Shown here: in pieces, positions 1 to 7,247 of the stretch | Numbering within the stretch: position 1 is the stretch's first letter | Layout of the letters: each line of letters begins with the position of its first letter | NCBI GenBank assembly: GCA_002419145.1 | Contig: DIFN01000048.1 | Span: 1 to 9,469, forward strand | Direction: 5' to 3' | Length of the DNA stretch: 9,469 nucleotides | Source of the DNA: Mageeibacillus sp. UBA5747 | Lineage (GTDB): Bacteria > Bacillota > Clostridia > Saccharofermentanales > UBA5734 | The notes under the pieces: generated by a model | Seen by the model: the letters and a program-made list of their open reading frames with translations, nothing else | Databases searched by the model: none | What the model was told of the DNA's origin: nothing | Program-made: the position numbers and the translations under genes

Positions 1-1520
1 CGTCCCAGATCCAGATCTACCAGGCAATCAAATCCTGCGTCAGCAGCAAAGGCGTGCTGTTGATCATCAAGAACTACAGTGGCGACATGATGAATTTCCA
101 GAACGCTGCTTATCTGGCATCGGAAGACGGCGTGGTGGTCGACTATGTCAAAGTCGACGACGACATCGCCGTGCAGGACAGCCTATACACTGTAGGTCGT
201 CGTGGCGTAGCTGGGACGGTATTTGTTCACAAAATCGCCGGCGCAGCCGCCGAGCAGGGCATGGACCTGGCTGGCGTCAAAGCAGTGGCCGAGAAGGTGG
301 CCCGCAATGTCCGGAGCCTGGGCTTCGCCTTTACCTCCTGTACCGTGCCGGCCAAAGGCACACCCACTTTTACATTGGGTGCAGATGAAATGGAATACGG
401 TGTCGGTATCCATGGCGAGCCCGGAATCCAGCGCGAAAAAGCACTCACCGCGGACGAGCTGGCCAAACGGATGACAGAAGCGCTGGTGCGTGATTTGCAG
501 ATCCAGGGCCGGAAGGGTGCCGAGGTGGCTCTGCTGATGAACGGCTTTGGTGCCACACCGCTGCAGGAACTCTATGTCCTGACCCAGTCGGTGGCGCGCG
601 AACTCGATGGCTTTGGCATCTTGGTCCAGAAGACCCTGGTCGGTAATTACATGACCAGCATCGACATGGCTGGCGCCTCGGTCTCTATCCTGACTCTCGA
701 TGAAGAGCTCAAGCAACTGTTGGCTGAAACCTGTGACACACCGGCCCTGAAGCTTTCCGGACAGCTGGAGCCATGCGTTTTCCAGGATCACGCACAGGCC
801 CCTGGCCAGGGCTCCAACGAGAGAACCATAGAACTGTCTGCCGATGCAGGTGTCATCAAGAACAACCAGCTCACCGTTGACAATGTCATCTACGCGATTG
901 ACCAGATGGGCGCCTGCATCATCGAAAACGAGGTGCCTTTTTGCGAACTCGATTCGCATGCAGGTGACGGCGACTTCGGCATGAGTGTGGCCAAGGGATT
1001 CCGCCAGCTTCAACGAGAATGGAACGATCTGCTTTGCAACCATAGCCAATCGATCGGGGAATTTCTCGAGTCCTGTTCGTTGATCATCATGGAGCATTGT
1101 GGTGGTGCCTCGGGACCGATCTGGGGTTCGGCCTTCCGTGCGGCAAGCAGATATGCTGGCACCCGGACGAGTCTTAACCTGGCTGAACTGGCCGACCTGA
1201 TGCAGGCGGCAGTCGTGGGCATCCAGAAGACAGGCGAAAGAACCTTTGGCCGTGGGGCAGGCATTGGCGACAAAACCCTGATGGATGCGCTGATCCCCTG
1301 CGCTGAATCACTGACAGCAGACGCTGCTAACGGTAAGACCATTCGCGAAGCGTTGCACAACGGAGCTGAGGCAGCCAAGGCTGGCGCCGAATCCACCCAG
1401 GCGATTGTTGCCCGGATGGGCCGGGCTGGAACAGCCGGCGAACGCAGCCTTGGTTATCCGGATGCCGGCGCCCATGCCCTGGGTGTGATTTTTACCGCCA
1501 TTGCTGACAGCTTCCAGTAA
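1..1520 (+). CDS. Dihydroxyacetone kinase, fused DhaK-DhaL type (5' partial)
   Basis: ATP-dependent kinase that phosphorylates dihydroxyacetone (or a related short ketose) to the phosphate ester in the cytoplasm. The frame is open from base 3 to the TAA at 1518-1520 and has no start inside the window; the GTG at 54 is internal because homologous sequence (SQIQIYQAIKSC) precedes it. About 505 codons are visible, against roughly 550-590 for fused enzymes, so about 75-80 N-terminal residues are missing. The DhaK (DAK1) part runs to about base 770. It has the NYSGD motif with the active-site Asp at 84-86 and GIHGEPG with the substrate-binding His at 411-413. A linker leads to the DhaL (DAK2) part from about 885, with the Mg-ADP Asp cluster DSHAGDGD (Asp codons at 951, 966, 972), a GGASG loop and GIGDKTLMDAL. 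Having DhaL fused to DhaK points to ATP rather than a PTS protein as phosphate donor. It converges on the GH2 gene. The exact substrate could be another ketose such as erythrulose. Confidence 0.93.
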   Translation, partial: SQIQIYQAIKSCVSSKGVLLIIKNYSGDMMNFQNAAYLASEDGVVVDYVKVDDDIAVQDSLYTVGRRGVAGTVFVHKIAGAAAEQGMDLAGVKAVAEKVARNVRSLGFAFTSCTVPAKGTPTFTLGADEMEYGVGIHGEPGIQREKALTADELAKRMTEALVRDLQIQGRKGAEVALLMNGFGATPLQELYVLTQSVARELDGFGILVQKTLVGNYMTSIDMAGASVSILTLDEELKQLLAETCDTPALKLSGQLEPCVFQDHAQAPGQGSNERTIELSADAGVIKNNQLTVDNVIYAIDQMGACIIENEVPFCELDSHAGDGDFGMSVAKGFRQLQREWNDLLCNHSQSIGEFLESCSLIIMEHCGGASGPIWGSAFRAASRYAGTRTSLNLAELADLMQAAVVGIQKTGERTFGRGAGIGDKTLMDALIPCAESLTADAANGKTIREALHNGAEAAKAGAESTQAIVARMGRAGTAGERSLGYPDAGAHALGVIFTAIADSFQ

Positions 1521-1531
1521 GATCGGATCAA

Positions 1532-1559
1532 GCTGTTGAAATCTGAGCGTTTCACAAGC
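1532..1559. terminator. Imperfect hairpin between convergent genes, possible bidirectional terminator
   Basis: The 54-base gap between the dhaKL stop and the GH2 stop contains two 10-base arms (1532-1541 and 1550-1559) that pair at 8 of 10 positions around an 8-base loop. It sits where a shared terminator would be expected. Neither strand has a T run after it, so it is not a typical intrinsic terminator and the call is weak. Confidence 0.3.
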
Positions 1560-1574
1560 ATACGATGCCATTGA

Positions 1575-3839
1575 TTATGCCACATCGATCGTGAATGTCT
1601 GGCTGGGAAAACCTTCCGATTCGACCTGGACCCATACTACGCCAGGCTCGCCAAATGATTCAACATAGAACCCAAACGACCCGCCCTTGAGGGAGAATTG
1701 GCTCGGACCTTGGATGCGAGCAGGCCCGGTTATGGATACCTTGACAATATTGTCCGCAAATGGCAAAACGTTCCCTTTCTGATCCAGGACACTGACCAGC
1801 ACCCTCGTCACATCTTTATGGCCTGCGTCGAGCTTGCCGTCGTCTGGCTGAATTCGAAGCTGAGTGGGTAATGGGTTTTTAGCATACTGCTTTTCGATGA
1901 CTTTCTGGTTATTGATATACCCACAGATGATGCCGTCTTCCCAGCACATGCCCCAATCACCCAGACTATTGGGCGGGAAATCAGACAAATTAATCACAAA
2001 AGGCGGATAAGGGAGATTTTTGAATTCATCTGATTTCCTGGTGATGGCGAGGGGCTGATGTTCGCCATATTGGATCGTCAGATAATCACAGTTGGATAAG
2101 ACAATCAACGGCAAAATTCCGCCAATGCTGCGTTCGCCTCGCGCCCAGAAAGTGACTGGCATCAAAACGGGTTCAATCTCAGGGCGGATTTGGGATTTAT
2201 AAACATAGGCTGCAAATTTTTTGATCCGGAACATATCCATGACGCCGTGGTGGCAAATCCGATCGCCCGAGCCAAAATCCTTGTGTGTGTTGTAATCGAA
2301 CAGACACCAGCCTGTTGCACCGGATATCGAAGGGTTGGCAAAAGCATCGCGCTGAACATTCAAATGACACTTGACATGGCCTATCTGCCGTTCTTCGCAG
2401 TCTGTTTTCTTGGTGGGATACATATGGCCGCCAAATTCAGTGATCAAATAGGGAACATCCACATCCAAACCAGTGACTTTGCGAGGTTGACGCAGATAGG
2501 ATGTGCCCTGATCCTCGGAAAAATCATTCATGGTGTAAACATCTTCGAGCAACTCACTGTTTTCAATGTAGCGGGTACCACCGATGGCCCGTGATGGATC
2601 AAGGGAACGGGCAATGAAATTGGTTTGGGTATAGAAATCATGGTTGTCACCTGATTCATTGATCCGGACTTGCCACATGATGATGGACGGGTGATTCCAA
2701 TCGCGTTCGACCATTTCCCGGACATTTTCCTGGGCTACCTGCTGCCATTGCTCATCACCGATATGCTGCCAACCGGGTATTTCTTCCAGGACCAGGAGAC
2801 CAATTTCGTCACAGCGGTTGAGGAAATGAATGGATTGAGGGTAATGGGAGGTGCGCACGAGGTTTACGTGAAGATCATACTTCAGGATATCAGCATCTTT
2901 GCACTGGGCTCTTTTAGGCATCGCATAGCCCACATAGGGCCAGGACTGGTGGCGATTCAGACCGATCAGCTGGGTTCTGTGTCCGTTGAGAAAAAAACCT
3001 TCCGGGCGGAATTCGGCTGACCTGAAGCCGATGTGCGTGGTAAACAGATCTGCTTTGTTACCGGTGCGAAGCGTCAGTTGGGCGGTGTAAAGAGCTGGAT
3101 CTTCAAGTGTCCAGAGCTTGACTAAATGACCATTCTCATGTGGCTCGATGTCTTCAAATTGAAAGCTTATCTGGGACTGGCCACTCGGACAGGTTAGAGT
3201 TTTCTCCGTATCAAAGACGACCTTTCCATCACTATCCAATAGCTGGATGTCGAGAGTTGTTTCGACGGCGCTGGCAAGACTGGTATTTTCAATCCAGCAG
3301 TTGACCTGAAGGCCCTTGTGCTCATCCAAAACATGTATAGGTTCGATTCGGGCATTCTTGATATGAACGGGCTCATAAAGATCAAGATAGACCTCCCGAT
3401 AGATACCACCGTAGGTCAGATAGTCAATTTGGCCGCCAAACGGGGGAATATCGTTGCGTTCCGTTGAATCAACGACGACAGTGATTTCATTGTCTCCATC
3501 AGGTTTCAGGAGCTGATCGACTGAAAATGAAAATGGTGTGTAGCCGCCTTTGTGTTCGCCAAGATATGTTCCATTCAAATACACTTGGGCGTAGGCCATA
3601 ACACCTTCAAATCGAAGCAGGGCAACCTGGCCTTTTTCCAGCTGGGGCGTCTGGAAAAAATGCTTATAGCAGGAAATGAATTGGAAGGCTGTCTCATCAA
3701 AATAGTGATAAGGCAATTCAAGATTTGCATGAGGAAGGTTGACCCTGGTAAATCCTTCCACGCTCTGGTTTTCTTCCATTCCTGGTATGTAGCAGTCCCG
3801 ATAATACCAGTCGTTGATCAATTCGAGTCGTTGTATCAT
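1575..3839 (-). CDS. Glycoside hydrolase family 2 (beta-galactosidase/beta-glucuronidase-like), cytoplasmic
   Basis: Retaining exo-glycosidase of family GH2, 754 residues from the chosen ATG at 3839, which has AGGTGG six bases upstream; a start at 3896 would add 19 residues without a comparable site. Order of domains: sugar-binding jelly roll (about 1-170, with FEGVMAYAQVYLNG), Ig-like domain (about 175-275), TIM barrel (about 280-560), then C-terminal beta domains to 754 (DUF4982-like, then an Ig-like domain). Barrel marks are GLNRHQSWPYVG, LVRTSHYPQS, the acid/base Glu395 in WQVRINESGDN and the nucleophile Glu468 in YLITEFGGH, followed by the typical GVMDMFRIKKFAAYVYKSQ. There is no signal peptide, so it acts on sugar imported by the adjacent ABC transporter. 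It is the last gene of the operon, 63 bases after permease 2. The acid/base motif reads RINE where LacZ has LGNE. Sugar specificity cannot be read from sequence: beta-galactosidase is the default, with beta-glucuronidase or another GH2 activity possible. Confidence 0.92.
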   Translation of the reverse strand: MIQRLELINDWYYRDCYIPGMEENQSVEGFTRVNLPHANLELPYHYFDETAFQFISCYKHFFQTPQLEKGQVALLRFEGVMAYAQVYLNGTYLGEHKGGYTPFSFSVDQLLKPDGDNEITVVVDSTERNDIPPFGGQIDYLTYGGIYREVYLDLYEPVHIKNARIEPIHVLDEHKGLQVNCWIENTSLASAVETTLDIQLLDSDGKVVFDTEKTLTCPSGQSQISFQFEDIEPHENGHLVKLWTLEDPALYTAQLTLRTGNKADLFTTHIGFRSAEFRPEGFFLNGHRTQLIGLNRHQSWPYVGYAMPKRAQCKDADILKYDLHVNLVRTSHYPQSIHFLNRCDEIGLLVLEEIPGWQHIGDEQWQQVAQENVREMVERDWNHPSIIMWQVRINESGDNHDFYTQTNFIARSLDPSRAIGGTRYIENSELLEDVYTMNDFSEDQGTSYLRQPRKVTGLDVDVPYLITEFGGHMYPTKKTDCEERQIGHVKCHLNVQRDAFANPSISGATGWCLFDYNTHKDFGSGDRICHHGVMDMFRIKKFAAYVYKSQIRPEIEPVLMPVTFWARGERSIGGILPLIVLSNCDYLTIQYGEHQPLAITRKSDEFKNLPYPPFVINLSDFPPNSLGDWGMCWEDGIICGYINNQKVIEKQYAKNPLPTQLRIQPDDGKLDAGHKDVTRVLVSVLDQKGNVLPFADNIVKVSITGPARIQGPSQFSLKGGSFGFYVESFGEPGVVWVQVESEGFPSQTFTIDVA

Positions 3840-3845
3840 TTTGTT

Positions 3846-3851
3846 CCACCT
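3846..3851 (-). promoter_or_regulatory. Ribosome binding site of the GH2 gene (decides the start)
   Basis: On the minus strand AGGTGG lies six bases before the ATG at 3839. This favours that start over the in-frame codon at 3896, and the predicted protein then begins MIQRLELINDWYYRDCYIPG, close to the usual GH2 N-terminus. Confidence 0.75.
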
Positions 3852-3902
3852 GCTCTTTCGTGTTTTGTTAGTCTGTTCGTTGATTGTTAAAACCAATCTG
3901 AT

Positions 3903-4766
3903 TTATTTAACGGATCCCAGCATGCCCTCGACAAACTGCTTTTGCATCGCAAAGAACAAGACCAGGGTTGGAATGGTTGCGATGATGATTATTGTCATAA
4001 TCACGCCAAAGTCCGGTGTGTAGGATGATGCAAGCGATGAAATGACCAGGGTAATCGTCTTTTTGTCATTGGATTGGAGAACAATCAAAGGCCAGAGGAA
4101 GCTGTTCCAGTAATTCATGAAAACGATAATAGCTGCTGCGGCATAGGTTGATTTCATGGAAGGGAAATAGATGTAGAAAAATGACTGGAATTCAGAGAGC
4201 CCGTCGACTCTGGCTGCCTGGATCAGTTCCTTGGCAAATGTTTTTGTGCTTTGCCTGAAGTAAAAGACAACAAAAACGGAAGCGACCGTCGGCAGGATGA
4301 CCGCTGCGTAAGAATTCAACATCTTAGCTTTTGAGAACAACCTGAAGAGCGGAATCATCATGGCTGCGAAGGGAACCATCATGGTCAGCAGCATCAGATT
4401 GTAGAATTTTTCACGAACTTTGGACCGGTACATTTCGAAGCCATATCCAGCCAGTGAAGCAAAAAGCAAGGTCAGCAGGGTGCCCACAACCGTTATGATC
4501 AATGAATTGAACAAGACCCTTGGCAAATCGACCAGCTCATTGAGCTTGCTGAGGTTTTTGAAGAGCTCTGAACCGATCGAAATTTTCCCCATCGTGATGT
4601 CCCGGGAGGTGCTCGTTGCTCCCAGCGCCATCCAGATGAATGGGAAAATACTGAACAACGAAATGATGGACAGGATGATGTACTTAAGCGAGGACGATAA
4701 GCCAGATAACAATTTTGAATGATTGGATTCAAAGGACTGTCCAGTGGTTTTTTTCTGCTTAGTCAT
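3903..4766 (-). CDS. Carbohydrate ABC transporter permease, MalG-type (CUT1)
   Basis: Integral membrane subunit of a binding-protein-dependent sugar importer, 287 residues. Six hydrophobic segments are visible at about residues 29-50, 86-109, 120-142, 152-172, 208-230 and 254-275. Between the fourth and fifth is the EAA loop (about 183-205, AARVDGLSEFQSFFYIYFP) that docks on the ATPase. The C-terminus QKQFVEGMLGSVK is typical of the MalG/LacG branch. I chose the ATG at 4766, which has AGGTGA five bases upstream; an upstream in-frame GTG at 4775 overlaps that ribosome binding site. The first 8 bases overlap the end of permease 1, so translation is probably coupled. Permease 1 would be the partner in the membrane heterodimer. 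The transported sugar is not evident; the GH2 neighbour suggests a short oligosaccharide or glycoside. Confidence 0.94.
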   Translation of the reverse strand: MTKQKKTTGQSFESNHSKLLSGLSSSLKYIILSIISLFSIFPFIWMALGATSTSRDITMGKISIGSELFKNLSKLNELVDLPRVLFNSLIITVVGTLLTLLFASLAGYGFEMYRSKVREKFYNLMLLTMMVPFAAMMIPLFRLFSKAKMLNSYAAVILPTVASVFVVFYFRQSTKTFAKELIQAARVDGLSEFQSFFYIYFPSMKSTYAAAAIIVFMNYWNSFLWPLIVLQSNDKKTITLVISSLASSYTPDFGVIMTIIIIATIPTLVLFFAMQKQFVEGMLGSVK

Positions 4767-5652
4767 TATTATCACCTGCCACTTTGTTTTGAGCGAAAGC
4801 CAAAATCGCTACGAAAAAGACGATGACATAGGAAATCGTGGCCGCATAGCCGAAGTTTGGTGTAAACCTGAAGAGGATGTTATAGATGTAATGAGAGAGG
4901 GTTAAAGTTGCATTGGCAGGACCGCCGTTGGTGATGTTGACGGATTCGTCAAAAAGCTGCAGGGTGCCAATGGTGGACATGACTGAAGTGAAGAGGATGA
5001 CCGGCTTGAGGAGCGGTACAATGATGCTGGTAAACTGCCGAAATTTCGAAGCACCATCGATGCGAGCTGCCTCATAGATCGATGGGTCAATGTTTTGTAG
5101 GGCTGAAAGGTAAAAAATCATGTTGTATCCTGTCCAGCGCCAGGTCAAGGCAATGATGATCAGAACTTTGGCCCAGAAAGGATCCAGGATCCATGGAATC
5201 GGGGTTGAAATCAGATGGAGATTGATCAGGATCTTGTTGACGAGTCCCTCTGTTGAGAACATGCTCTTGAATAAGACTGAATAGGCAACGAGTGACGTGA
5301 CACAGGGCAGGAAGATTGCGGTGCGAAAAAAGCCTTTAAACTTGAGTTTCGGATCATTCAGGAGTGTGGCAATCGCCAGTGCCAGAACGATCATCACAGG
5401 AACTTGGAAAATGAAATAGGTGAAGGTGTTCATGAGAGCTTGGACAAAGACTTTGTCTTTCACCAGCCGGAAGAAATTGTCTAAGCCATTGAAATGATAG
5501 ACGGCGCCTTTGCCAGTCTGGAAAGATAGCAGGAAAGAGCTGACGACTGGATAGACATTGAAGATGCCAACCAGGATCAGAACGACAGAGATAAAGAGCC
5601 AGCCATCACGGTTTTGACTACTTTCAACCCCACGAGATTTTTTTGCTTTCAT
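4759..5652 (-). CDS. Carbohydrate ABC transporter permease, MalF/LacF-type (CUT1)
   Basis: First membrane subunit of the sugar importer, 297 residues. Six predicted membrane segments lie near residues 18-40, 71-98, 107-131, 160-185, 210-232 and 268-288. The EAA loop reads IYEAARIDGASKFRQF (about 192-207) and is followed by IIVPLLKP, matching the contact with the nucleotide-binding subunit. The stretch NITNGGPANATLTLSHYIYN (about 239-258) is characteristic of LacF/UgpA-like permeases. There is no long periplasmic loop of the enterobacterial MalF kind. The ATG at 5652 has AGGA eight bases upstream. It lies 147 bases after the binding-protein gene, a gap that contains a hairpin with a T run, and overlaps permease 2 by 8 bases. 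No ATPase gene is present in the window. Confidence 0.94.
   Translation of the reverse strand: MKAKKSRGVESSQNRDGWLFISVVLILVGIFNVYPVVSSFLLSFQTGKGAVYHFNGLDNFFRLVKDKVFVQALMNTFTYFIFQVPVMIVLALAIATLLNDPKLKFKGFFRTAIFLPCVTSLVAYSVLFKSMFSTEGLVNKILINLHLISTPIPWILDPFWAKVLIIIALTWRWTGYNMIFYLSALQNIDPSIYEAARIDGASKFRQFTSIIVPLLKPVILFTSVMSTIGTLQLFDESVNITNGGPANATLTLSHYIYNILFRFTPNFGYAATISYVIVFFVAILAFAQNKVAGDNND
4772..4777 (-). promoter_or_regulatory. Ribosome binding site of permease 2, inside the end of permease 1
   Basis: AGGTGA on the minus strand lies five bases before the ATG at 4766 and within the last codons of permease 1. It decides the permease 2 start and supports translational coupling of the two membrane subunits. 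Confidence 0.7.
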
Positions 5653-5706
5653 ACGTAAAATCCTTTCCGTTGCTGCCGGAAGAAATTGGGAAGAATCTTC
5701 TGCCTG

Positions 5707-5741
5707 AAAAAGGAACGAGAGCCTGGAAAGACTCTCGCTCC
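5707..5741 (-). terminator. Intercistronic hairpin with T run (attenuator or leaky terminator)
   Basis: Read on the minus strand, arms at 5741-5732 and 5721-5712 form 10 consecutive pairs (one G-T) around a 10-base loop and are followed at once by TTTTT (5711-5707; the last arm base adjoins the run). This is the classical layout of a factor-independent terminator. It lies between the binding-protein stop and permease 1, a common place for a partial terminator or 3'-stabilising hairpin that leaves more binding protein than permease. Confidence 0.8.
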
Positions 5742-5799
5742 ATGTCGTACTCAGAATGAAAATGCCGAGAGGCTATGAGCATGAAGGAATCGGATCAAC

Positions 5800-7122
5800 T
5801 TACTGGATAGATGTTTCCAGTTGGACCTGTGCTTCTTTGAGCGCCTCTCCGGCGTCCTTGCCTTCATAAACGGCTGGCAAGATGGCAGCGATAGCAGCAT
5901 CAGCTTCGTACGTATAGGAACCAAAGTCGATGCTGGGGATTTTTTTCATATAATTGGAGAATTCTTCAAAGACTTTCTGGCCGCCAAAGAAGGGGTCTTC
6001 TGTTGCATAGGCCGGGCCAGACTGCGAAGGAATGAAAGAACCAACAGCACCCTGGTCGACCAGGATCTTCTGGTAGAAATCGACGTCCTTGGCATAGATC
6101 TGACTTAGGAAATCAATGGCGGTATCTTTGGCTTTCGAAGCTTCCAGGACATACCAGCTGGAACCGCCCAAGTTGGAGGCGTTGACTGCGCCAGGCATGT
6201 CAAGACGCGGGATTGGGGCGAGCGCCCAGTTGCCAGACTGATCTGGAGCTGCTTTGACAGAACCAGTGATCCAGACGCCTGTGCTGATGGAGGCGGCACT
6301 GCCGCTGTTGATGGCGCCGACCCATTCGGCCCAACCGGATGTCTTCATGGTCGCAGGGGAATTAATCAGTTTGGCATAGGTTTCGATCGCTTTCTGCATG
6401 GCGGCGTTTCCTTCCAGATAAGGTTTGCCGTCTTGGTCAAAATACCATGCGCCTGCAGATTGCAGCATGACACGAATCAGGCCGCCATCCGTGGGGTCAT
6501 AGGCACACATGGCAACACCAGTTTTAGCCTTGACTTGTTCGCCTATTTCAATGAAACGGTCCCATGTGATATTTTCCAGATCCTTGGCGGTGAAACCTGC
6601 TTGCTCCAGGATGTCTTTGCGGTAGTAAGTACCGGCAACACCTGAATCAAAAGGGACACCATACGTTTTTCCGTTATAGGACAAAGCCTGGACTTTGTAA
6701 GGAGCAAAATCATTGAAGTTCAGCTTGCCGGTCAGATCAGCGAAGCTATCGGGATAGGCTGCGAGATATTTCTGAGCGTTGTAGTCTTCGATCAGGACAA
6801 TGTCGGGCAATCCCTCACTTGTTCCGGAGGAGAGGTTGATCAGCAGCTTTTGCTCAACATCAGCCTTGGCCATATCGACCACTTCAATCGAGACGTTCGG
6901 ATTGATCGCGGCGTATCTGGATTTAGCTTCATTCATGATCGCAATGTTGAAGTTTGGATCCCAAGCCCAGATGGTCAATTTTTCGCCAGTGGCGGATGCG
7001 GTCGTTCCTGCCGTTGTTTCGGCGTTCGTTGCGGCAGCGGTTGTGGTTGCCGAACTGCTACCACAGGCAGCTAGAGACAAGACCAGGACGAGAGCGACGA
7101 CGAGTGTCAAGATTCTCTTCAT
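5800..7122 (-). CDS. Sugar ABC transporter solute-binding lipoprotein (SBP_bac_1 type)
   Basis: Extracytoplasmic receptor that binds the sugar and delivers it to the permease pair, 440 residues. The N-terminus MKRILTLVVALVLVLSLAAC is a lipoprotein signal peptide with a short basic start, a hydrophobic core and lipobox LAAC; Cys20 would carry the lipid. Residues 21-46 are a Ser/Thr/Ala-rich linker. The folded part starts with KLTIWAWDPNFN and has features of family 1 binding proteins, including INPNVSIEVV, GLPDIVLIEDYNAQKYLA, YGVPFDSGVAGTYYRKDILE and an NLGGSSWYVLEASK stretch. The ATG at 7122 has a perfect AGGAGG seven bases upstream, the strongest site in the window. It is the first gene after lacI in the cluster and has its own promoter-like sequence. 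The ligand cannot be inferred beyond carbohydrate. Confidence 0.95.
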   Translation of the reverse strand: MKRILTLVVALVLVLSLAACGSSSATTTAAATNAETTAGTTASATGEKLTIWAWDPNFNIAIMNEAKSRYAAINPNVSIEVVDMAKADVEQKLLINLSSGTSEGLPDIVLIEDYNAQKYLAAYPDSFADLTGKLNFNDFAPYKVQALSYNGKTYGVPFDSGVAGTYYRKDILEQAGFTAKDLENITWDRFIEIGEQVKAKTGVAMCAYDPTDGGLIRVMLQSAGAWYFDQDGKPYLEGNAAMQKAIETYAKLINSPATMKTSGWAEWVGAINSGSAASISTGVWITGSVKAAPDQSGNWALAPIPRLDMPGAVNASNLGGSSWYVLEASKAKDTAIDFLSQIYAKDVDFYQKILVDQGAVGSFIPSQSGPAYATEDPFFGGQKVFEEFSNYMKKIPSIDFGSYTYEADAAIAAILPAVYEGKDAGEALKEAQVQLETSIQ

Positions 7123-7129
7123 TGATTTT

Positions 7130-7135
7130 CCTCCT
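7130..7135 (-). promoter_or_regulatory. Perfect AGGAGG ribosome binding site of the binding-protein gene
   Basis: On the minus strand AGGAGG is seven bases before the ATG at 7122. It is the best match to the 16S rRNA tail in the window and fits the need for abundant receptor relative to permease. Confidence 0.8.
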
Positions 7136-7171
7136 AAAATATTGGTGCGTATCAGGGTTGGTTGTAGTTAA

Positions 7172-7200
7172 ATCATACAATGCCAAAAGAAACGCGTCAA
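7172..7200 (-). promoter_or_regulatory. Predicted sigma-A promoter of the transport/GH2 operon
   Basis: On the minus strand TTGACG (7200-7195) is followed after exactly 17 bases by TATGAT (7177-7172). Each hexamer matches the consensus at five of six positions. Transcription would begin near 7165, about 43 bases before the binding-protein ATG. The repeated AT-rich word at 7199-7214 touches the upstream edge of the -35 box, so a bound repressor could block polymerase. Confidence 0.75.
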
Positions 7201-7214
7201 TATATTTTTACCAA
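7199..7214 (+). promoter_or_regulatory. Operator-like word upstream of the binding-protein gene
   Basis: The 16-base word AATATATTTTTACCAA abuts and slightly overlaps the -35 box of the operon promoter. The same word with one extra T occurs in the opposite orientation at 8324-8340, just upstream of lacI. I infer, without proof, that it is bound by the LacI-family protein encoded next door. Confidence 0.45.
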
Positions 7215-7247
7215 TATATTAGGAAAATTTTACTAAGAAAATATTTA

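Noticed and set aside
183..1097. 304-codon open frame on the minus strand opposite the dihydroxyacetone kinase gene
   Set aside because: It is a shadow of a strongly conserved gene; the residues show no recognisable family and there is no start signal.
3840..3902. Weak GATTG/CAATC hairpin between permease 2 and the GH2 gene
   Set aside because: Only five pairs with an AT-rich loop and no T run; it is not convincing as a terminator or processing site.
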